From: Candidatus Pacearchaeota archaeon
GTDB taxonomy: Archaea; Nanoarchaeota; Nanoarchaeia; Pacearchaeales; GW2011-AR1
Assembly: GCA_002686195.1 (NCBI GenBank)
Contig: NZAS01000132.1
Span: forward strand, 1-8,726
Length of the DNA: 8,726 bases
Direction of reading: 5' to 3'
Shown one piece after another: positions 7,301-8,726 of the stretch. The notes under the pieces are model-generated. The model worked only from the letters and a program-made list of their open reading frames with translations. It had not been told where the DNA came from and searched no databases. The stretch's first letter is position 1. Every line of letters begins with the position of its first letter. Position numbers and translations under genes: made by a program.

Positions 7301-7960
7301 TTCAAACTCATCAGCGAAATCTGGATACTTATCTCCTAAAGCTTTACCTATAACCCTACCTGCTACAGTATGGGCACTGGGGTAAGACGGAGTATTCGCA
7401 GACTCAGAATTACGTGTAACTAATTCTAAATCTCTCTGTGTAGCAAGCTGCTGAGGTCGGGGTCGATTGAACATGTACTTAAACCGCATAGCAATAGAAT
7501 TTACATCATCTAATAGTATACGTAAGAAATGTTCGTCTACAGGTAAATGGTTAGCTTCTGCAAATCGTAAGAAGGGTGCAATTAAATCTTTATCTTCTTC
7601 TTCTATATCCCGTATAGTGTTTGGGTCTTCAGACAACTTCCGTAACATACGTATGAACTTTAGTTCCATACCTGTTTCTTCTGACGAATTTTTGAATGGT
7701 TTAGGTAAAGACAACTCATCAAAGGAAGTTTGTAGGAGCTTTAACCTAGCTGTCATAAGTTTTAGGTCAGCGTCTGATGGTTGACCATATTTAAAATCGT
7801 CAATATGAAGAATATTACTTCGGTTATTGTTTGAGTTTATATATCCTCGTAGTTCTTCTACTGCATCTTCTTTTTTAGCCAGTAAATTAAAAGCAGCTAA
7901 ATTGTTTCTCTGCTGTCTTTCCATAAGGATAAACTGTTTTAAGTCATTAACTTTGGGCAT
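2..7960 (-). CDS. Giant multidomain phage polyvalent-type protein (PAP2, A1S_2505-like, NADAR, SLOG-like), C-terminus beyond window
   Basis: One reading frame runs without a stop from ATG at 7960 to the left edge, at least 2653 residues, and is incomplete at its 3' end. I chose this ATG because two tandem in-frame TAA codons lie upstream and the only other in-frame candidate is a TTG at 7987 with no ribosome binding site; an AAGGA lies 13 bases before the ATG. Domains in order: PAP2 (155-250), A1S_2505-like (308-418), NADAR (527-695), coiled coil (795-845), ASCH-like stretch (845-900), SLOG-like (985-1205), then unassigned, acidic, Trp- and Pro-rich sequence. No signal peptide or membrane segment is evident, so it is probably soluble. 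Enzyme domains that are normally separate proteins are strung together, which is the hallmark of polyvalent proteins of phages and conjugative elements. It follows a possible holin and a possible structural gene, suggesting late expression. Function as a whole is inferred: modification of NAD/ADP-ribose/nucleotide signals in the host. The reading frame is certain; the overall role is not. Confidence 0.93.
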   Translation of the reverse strand, partial: MPKVNDLKQFILMERQQRNNLAAFNLLAKKEDAVEELRGYINSNNNRSNILHIDDFKYGQPSDADLKLMTARLKLLQTSFDELSLPKPFKNSSEETGMELKFIRMLRKLSEDPNTIRDIEEEDKDLIAPFLRFAEANHLPVDEHFLRILLDDVNSIAMRFKYMFNRPRPQQLATQRDLELVTRNSESANTPSYPSAHTVAGRVIGKALGDKYPDFADEFEKIGASIGLHRLIAGLHYPTDHAAGVMLGDQIYIKGLVKDHTNFMMPDAEELVRAVQQAVEKHAEDFNLNKSIDDIGVLVDIFKAELPKRHIYVFGANLLGQNYGGSAEKAQDYGAKREGITGDEEDRIQGDTYSLVTKREPNRKKSSYMTTEEAEENVKKFVDFAFDPQNDHMVFHLANIGTEMAGFDPMDVAQWFDDSFARHGITEENAHEIKDRFLFDKGGIPWNFDTEDEGLADLVLNGALPHDEVAYEMPKLRWREPTQSEGEQLGFPNLRPIDEDNHPINQFNIPTEWHGERSRAGNLLPQKHTFLSNFNVSNPYFENDGSSVGGWMWNKETKEWEEDGKRYPSAEHAFQASKFDNEAIREEIRNALFKYKYKNYKGDLVDGERASPFRAKNLAGQFAERMAIENRGPEAEKLMELIVRDKFTNDKTYAGLLLETGARKLIEGNTHGDHFWGNNGNRLGKILEKIRGELKAKYSIDGEFNPDLFETDTDYTFETKGSHASPLDYDYLRSAPSGESPAGLEYTNPFPLREHFIDGQIPLTHMDFDTSIPMSYGENVKRAFKNKPTDNLRQELNDLQRQLVEIGDDQDLLTYENILPRIQRVQSELAENTAYNKLLENIGNTYNLMVTGDGKHRTSTTRKRSEVEGLEKGDILGIQDPDHEGRDFKGFLGEVEDIIDTEKLSDAEWSDWEGWEPSVKEQGRTIWENDRPVRNESYNNGEYVTIKFRVMNDPERDGEQAIRHWVEAKHRFENPPDIDPTTLPDGGYTNHTGNAEGTDINGARIMHEKGLTDAKGRSIGHSYNGHGMAQDHSKYSVRSIHNDMTNDPEVLDRYARAAVRIAQGGESRIARHRPTLKKLHRNWFQIANSDGVYAISRGFDGKNVMGGTAWGVAMAIGRGIPVHVFDQPSQQWYTWDNSFETDADLPPEDRTWVGGYMEPENVIGQDWVPTDEPLPAYQDFALIGTSKLNGYGEEAIERLVDNLVERQQDFFNNQTPYDKPEIVQTVEDGIADEMYANSLIRNQEILKEIVEKNDPKNSEITEDHVPEHIIDYNDKMGVFGDASREEIEDILKYRGIEARKRAVDQYRADYGIPEGEGPQTWRDLRKLSIEESRQASPLEQPVYRAGEGWIPHPEGEWLEGPYEQTGWQSQADLRYAEYMEPTIPEYTPRKFWGIPGIESNATSYVQAANNLTSPSTLSSINVDSHPQLRVLLGENLPEGGGSMILPRDEIKWVEDILQQQTWRNSINHMRFMQRLAESGADRTTWRQALADRWLASDEERGSTARPPDYEGPTVRKSVDDYIPQDITPNGWEFERDEADTMDNVLWQDRTQYFESEVGVGPIERLNGRPGVPYSGIIEKLEAGVDLGYNYTHALFVDDADFMKLVGSGTNRLVAGDSRDNINVKGHLMEILPMADEELERAAQGGTLPKDRVPSDKFVSSSPGSVPGGPKGRFVVTEPEDDSEFRYEEYKEPYATNKDVIEWDGMTKYVPVDQLTDDTQLIMLINKRYGGETPEQIDADYIDKEHEGDAPFALLDRASIETTEGKGNYNVSLQVALPKEDLLRKWDDKANKWKAVGMLQQLQVIADSIDPESFNNPYTPPDVMYKNAQVHALFDYIDDNLRLIGSENRDLSGGTSLLHNIGGETAPLQYGEPPELPETGAVGSGREIQRKPMRTYTVLTRNEDGEYVREEKESPYNILTVPRPRTSDVAKILDIIRNMQGSIEVMYGEQIEPSNRFYSPAMGGDDPRVKKEVFDISDKHWTHADPAPYKGDYLTDPQSTVREPTMSAWEQRQMRELDRAHYQIIADAFVNSHKDWIGDVEIDTNPKSKDYGKDIGTVGLFPDQRAHFYENLLRYTANSEELLNHYVFSAMKGTESVKNPGKPYLVTRTNRPSYDNQIFNSLGPFLAQRIDDLKNAAKNKFLKPPTDSIEPPDPHALGYDVRDYSPSVWDEETSMLVPNPRRPKRPEAWEYDTDAEWKKADDLWDEEYDKYNDKEQAFLTWERKMEEYDAANPTGSIEWDMYYNGDANYKNALESINSLLRNPDVWGGRKLGPDGKRVKKEHLFRDLLIDQNSDGSMYEGQKYLDKFNKIVDKFTTGEYRKPLPTDYYLQTPISLKDIQAFGDALGFTRDEIMTTFKGEKGMVRGEAGGRENRPVDGRSRESGFLAGQAEQTLYGESSTGHSYGRIYGYSANKLNEEEEAFFQENPDFAKLLRGLATARNEKLFEITESAKFDKLEDDRERQDLLREQEGEEAARQGLPEPDTPYSYTDVTFDDGELEVIEAQTNRRLAASILDAAQELEWADADNTPVTVDELAYLFETTVNSSESTDQYIRDYDEYQPYARASRFENKLTRKDPSLNMDYIDTVLDDTERVIKSYVGGRVLSGEEKEYIDTTIMQPVFDEFFNQENRVYRGDDRQIAANPTEAHIMEYMRQL
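755..772 (-). repeat. Second copy of the GHSY-encoding segment in the giant gene
   Basis: This 18-base stretch (atacgagtgccctgtgct on the plus strand) differs at one base from 4892-4909 (atacgagtgccctatgct) and lies in the same frame. It encodes the tail of a TGHSYG motif at residues 2398-2403, echoing IGHSYN at 1019-1024 in the SLOG-like domain. The flanks do not share obvious similarity, so this is either a short degenerate repeat or chance. Confidence 0.35.
4346..5008 (-). other. Domain: SLOG-like Rossmannoid nucleotide-binding domain (residues ~985-1205 of the giant protein)
   Basis: The pattern resembles stand-alone phage SLOG-like proteins. A first-strand loop TGNAEGTD (992-999) stands where the family has sGGAxGaD. 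Helix GARIMHEKGL follows, then GHSYNGHG (1020-1027) at the position of a 'HxYxG' strand. Next come RNWFQIANSDGVYAI (around 1082-1095), GGTAWGVAMAI (1106-1116), IPVHVFDQ (1120-1127) with WYTWD, and a closing FALIGTSKLNGYGEEAI (1180-1196), typical of the 'FaGIGTRelneyG' end of these proteins. SLOG domains (DprA/LOG/TIR-associated superfamily) bind nucleotides or NAD-derived signals and some cleave their glycosidic bonds. The first glycine pair of the P-loop-like motif is changed to Gly-Asn, so ligand binding may differ. I am fairly confident of the family from block order, less of activity. Confidence 0.68.
5261..5428 (-). other. Possible ASCH-like segment (residues ~845-900 of the giant protein)
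   Basis: Residues 850-862 read VTGDGKHRTSTTR, followed by LEKGDILGIQDPD (871-883) and FLGEVEDI (891-898). A 'TGxxRTxTTR ... vGDil' arrangement followed by a strand is seen in small phage ASCH-type (PUA-like fold, RNA/nucleotide-binding) domains and in companion segments of phage SLOG proteins. The match is short and lacks a clear C-terminal half: what follows is acidic and Trp-rich. It is best treated as a hint. It could equally be an N-terminal extension of the SLOG-like domain. Confidence 0.3.
5426..5578 (-). other. Probable coiled coil / helical linker (residues ~795-845 of the giant protein)
   Basis: The stretch from 795 reads as two heptad-like helices rich in Leu, Ile, Glu, Gln and Arg (for example LNDLQRQLVEI, then ILPRIQRVQSELAEN, then YNKLLENI), with no glycine-rich or strand-like segments and a short acidic break (GDDQD) between them. 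It separates the NADAR domain from the ASCH/SLOG-like half of the protein. It may act as a spacer or oligomerisation helix. The assignment rests on residue pattern alone. Confidence 0.45.
5876..6382 (-). other. Domain: NADAR (YbiA/RibX, DUF1768-type N-glycosidase; residues ~527-695 of the giant protein)
   Basis: The domain begins with FLSNF (530-534), the typical NADAR opening. It carries YPSAEHAFQASKF (567-579) with the conserved E571 and H572, then KGDLVDGERASPFRAK, then LIVRDKF and LLLETGARKLIEGN, and closes with HFWGNNGNRLGKIL (W676, G677, L683, G684, K685). This is the complete set of family blocks in the right order over about 165 residues, the usual domain length. Family knowledge: YbiA-type enzymes cleave an N-glycosidic bond in riboflavin intermediates, and other NADAR proteins remove ADP-ribose from DNA guanine, acting as antitoxins to DarT-like enzymes. 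A small insertion lies between the first strand and YPSAEH (GGWMWNKETKEW region). I expect it to be active. Whether it acts on ADP-ribosylated DNA, free NAD-related nucleotides or a flavin intermediate cannot be told from sequence. Confidence 0.9.
6707..7039 (-). other. Domain: A1S_2505-like phage non-structural domain (residues ~308-418 of the giant protein)
   Basis: The segment opens with IYVFGANLLGQNYGG at residue 311, which matches the family pattern of FGsNlaGrHGxGAA. It continues through AKREGITGD (compare AxYGxGxGLxG in the family), then GDTYSLVTKR (compare SYAIPTK), and ends with VFHLANIGTEMAGF and DVAQWFDD around 395-418 (compare VTxIGxGLAG followed by DIAxMF). The order and spacing of these blocks are those of the small stand-alone A1S_2505 family proteins carried by many phages. 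The histidine and second glycine of the usual RHG motif are replaced (QNYGG), so any activity could be altered. The family's biochemical function is not known to me; its co-occurrence here with NADAR and SLOG-like domains suggests a nucleotide or ADP-ribose ligand, which is inference. Confidence 0.78.
7211..7498 (-). other. Domain: soluble PAP2 / vanadium-haloperoxidase-like phosphatase (residues ~155-250 of the giant protein)
   Basis: All three PAP2 signature motifs are present in order and with correct spacing. Motif 1 is K-x6-RP (K161, R168, P169, in KYMFNRPRP). Motif 2 is YPSAHT, with H197 as the expected acid/base histidine; alanine replaces the usual glycine of PSGH. Motif 3 is R-x5-H-x3-D (R230, H236, D240, in HRLIAGLHYPTD), where H236 would be the nucleophile. 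Family knowledge: these enzymes remove phosphate from lipids, sugars or nucleotides through a phosphohistidine. Unlike the membrane PAP2 lipid phosphatases, I see no transmembrane helices around the motifs, so this resembles the soluble class. About 150 residues of helical-looking sequence precede it, as in soluble haloperoxidase-like members. Catalytic competence looks intact; the substrate is unknown. Confidence 0.9.
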
Positions 7961-8031
7961 TTGCGAATAATCATCCTTGCAAACCAATCGTGTCTGTTGT
8001 TATTATACTCTAAAACTAATACTTTGAGTTC
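7961..8031 (-). other. Gap between the membrane-protein gene and the giant gene
   Basis: The 71 bases are AT-rich and hold the ribosome binding site and two tandem in-frame TAA codons (minus strand) that define the 5' limit of the giant frame. A TATAAT hexamer (minus strand, 8007-8002) overlaps those stops, but no -35 element is placed for it. No convincing terminator hairpin is present, so read-through from the upstream genes is likely. Confidence 0.6.
7971..7978 (-). promoter_or_regulatory. Ribosome binding site of the giant gene
   Basis: Read on the minus strand this is AAGGATGA, with the AAGGA core (7974-7978) ending 13 bases before the ATG at 7960. The spacing is a little long, but it is the only Shine-Dalgarno-like match in the 71-base gap and it supports the ATG over the upstream TTG. 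The ATG inside AAGGATGA is in another frame. Confidence 0.6.
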
Positions 8032-8313
8032 TTATTTTTTGTTCCTTAGCGTTGATCCAGTCAGTAACGCCCCAAAAGCTAGGTGGAATAACCCACCGCC
8101 CTGAAGTGTAAACGGTTCATGTTGGCTTACCAACTTCTTCATATATTCCATCTGTACCATTGGATCATCTATTAGTTGTAAATTTGTCATATAACTATCC
8201 ACATCTAAAAGCATTGCCCTAGACAATCCATACCATATAGGCACTACCATGAAATCGTATATACAAATCACAAGATACGTGATAAGTGCCGTCCACCGCC
8301 AGTAATCACGCAT
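8032..8313 (-). CDS. Small two-helix membrane protein, candidate phage holin
   Basis: This 93-residue protein starts at ATG 8313, only 3 bases after the stop of the upstream gene, and ends with TAA at 8034-8032. It has a first hydrophobic segment at about residues 7-30 (aromatic-rich, ending PIWYGL), a central polar stretch with many Met, Asp and Gln (about 31-66), a second hydrophobic segment at 72-89 (GGGLFHLAFGALLTGS), and a short basic tail RNKK. A small size, two membrane spans and a positively charged C-terminus fit class II-like holins, which make the lethal membrane hole in phage lysis. A Pro-hydrophobic-Gly-rich 'PxTLxGGGLFHLaxGA' block is, to my recollection, shared by small phage membrane proteins annotated as holin-like. 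It could instead be a virion membrane-channel protein or a superinfection factor. No endolysin is visible beside it in this window. The gene itself is well supported by length, packing and composition; the holin role is tentative. Confidence 0.75.
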   Translation of the reverse strand: MRDYWRWTALITYLVICIYDFMVVPIWYGLSRAMLLDVDSYMTNLQLIDDPMVQMEYMKKLVSQHEPFTLQGGGLFHLAFGALLTGSTLRNKK

Positions 8314-8316
8314 TGC

Positions 8317-8726
8317 CTAGCTTGGCCCTGCTACGGCAGGAGCGGAGGCGATAGAAACTTCTACGTTGTCTTCATTGGTGAAGTTTTTGTAGACAACGCT
8401 AGTAGCTATCGTAAATTCCTTAGTTGCAAAGCCGTTACCAAGACCAACTTCGTTAAGTATTACTTCCAAAGTACCAGCCTTAATTCTATCTAGAGCGCAA
8501 GCTCCACCCTTCGTGTAGAGGTTACTTAGGATTAGCCTGTCGATCTTTCCGTTTACGTTTGTGGTTGCTGCTGTAATTTTCACTTGGTCATAGTAGCCAC
8601 CACTTGTGTACATATCCGCTGCTCTGTTACCACCAGAAATCCCACGATCTCTAGGAGTACCTGCAACAGCAGAGATTGATTGACCATCCGAAGCATTATC
8701 CCTGACTATGAGATTATGTGCTTCGA
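8317..8726 (-). CDS. C-terminal part of a hypothetical protein, probably phage structural; N-terminus beyond right edge
   Basis: The frame is open from the window edge (first complete codon Glu at 8724-8722) to TAG at 8319-8317, giving 135 residues. The ATG at 8613 is internal: the same frame continues upstream of it through a natural-looking sequence (EAHNLIVRDNASDGQSIS..., then PRDRGISGGNRAADMYTSGG), so a start there would truncate the protein. The sequence alternates short beta-strand-like stretches with Gly/Asn/Thr turns (ITAATTNVNGKIDRLIL, KEFTIATSVVYKNF) and ends in a small-residue tail APAVAGPS. There are two cysteines at most and no membrane segment. This composition is typical of virion surface, decoration or tail proteins, but I do not recognise the family and see no catalytic motif. 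Codon use is like the neighbours. It is immediately followed by the membrane-protein gene, with which it is probably co-transcribed. Confidence 0.8.
   Translation of the reverse strand, partial: EAHNLIVRDNASDGQSISAVAGTPRDRGISGGNRAADMYTSGGYYDQVKITAATTNVNGKIDRLILSNLYTKGGACALDRIKAGTLEVILNEVGLGNGFATKEFTIATSVVYKNFTNEDNVEVSIASAPAVAGPS

Noticed and set aside
7467..7784. Forward-strand frame of 105 codons
   Set aside because: It is antisense to the PAP2 region and the preceding N-terminal segment of the giant gene; no ribosome binding site or family resemblance.
2..7960. N4-like virion RNA polymerase as identity of the giant protein
   Set aside because: Size would fit, but the recognised domains are metabolic/ADP-ribose related and I found no convincing set of T7-type single-subunit polymerase motifs in order.
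8002..8007. TATAAT hexamer (minus strand) as a -10 promoter element for the giant gene
   Set aside because: No -35-like hexamer at the right distance and no extended -10 TG; such hexamers are expected by chance in AT-rich DNA.
8009..8030. Possible hairpin (ACTC...GAGT arms) between the membrane gene and the giant gene
   Set aside because: Arms are short and AT-rich with mismatches and no U-tract, so it is not a credible terminator.
8317..8613. A 98-residue gene starting at the ATG at 8613
   Set aside because: The same frame stays open to the window edge with consistent protein-like sequence, so this Met is internal to a longer, partial gene.
1..8726. tRNA genes, CRISPR arrays, insertion sequences or att sites
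   Set aside because: None seen: no cloverleaf-like segment, no regularly spaced repeats, no transposase, and nearly all bases are coding.

Overview
This window looks like part of a tailed-phage or prophage-like genome, or a phage-derived metagenomic contig. All three supported genes lie on the minus strand and read from high to low coordinates. The evidence for a phage is tight late-gene-style packing, a small two-helix membrane protein that could be a holin, a secreted or structural-looking beta-rich protein upstream, and one enormous multidomain gene of the kind found in phages and conjugative elements. The DNA is AT-leaning with no RNA gene, CRISPR array or insertion sequence. A marine alphaproteobacterial host is a guess from style only; nothing here fixes the host.

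Layout in reading order: (1) 8726-8317, the C-terminal 135 residues of a hypothetical, probably structural protein that enters from the right edge; (2) 8313-8032, a 93-residue membrane protein, starting 3 bases after the previous stop; (3) a 71-base gap with a ribosome binding site; (4) 7960 to the left edge, one uninterrupted reading frame of at least 2653 codons that fills 91% of the window and does not end here. I translated this frame codon by codon and found no stop. The forward-strand open frames and the smaller minus-strand ones below 7960 are shadows of it.

The giant gene is the main content. In order from the N-terminus it carries a soluble PAP2-type phosphatase domain with all three signature motifs (about residues 155-250), an A1S_2505-type phage domain (about 308-418), a NADAR domain of the YbiA/RibX class (about 527-695), a probable coiled coil (about 795-845), a weak ASCH-like stretch (about 845-900), a SLOG-like Rossmannoid nucleotide-binding domain (about 985-1205), and then roughly 1450 residues I cannot assign. 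This matches the architecture class called polyvalent proteins (Iyer, Burroughs, Aravind and colleagues), giant phage/conjugative proteins thought to enter the recipient cell with the DNA and counter its defences. Several of the recognised domains belong to families linked to NAD, ADP-ribose or free nucleotides, so my working hypothesis is that the protein neutralises nucleotide- or ADP-ribose-based host immunity, possibly after delivery from the virion. That role is inference; the domains are seen directly.
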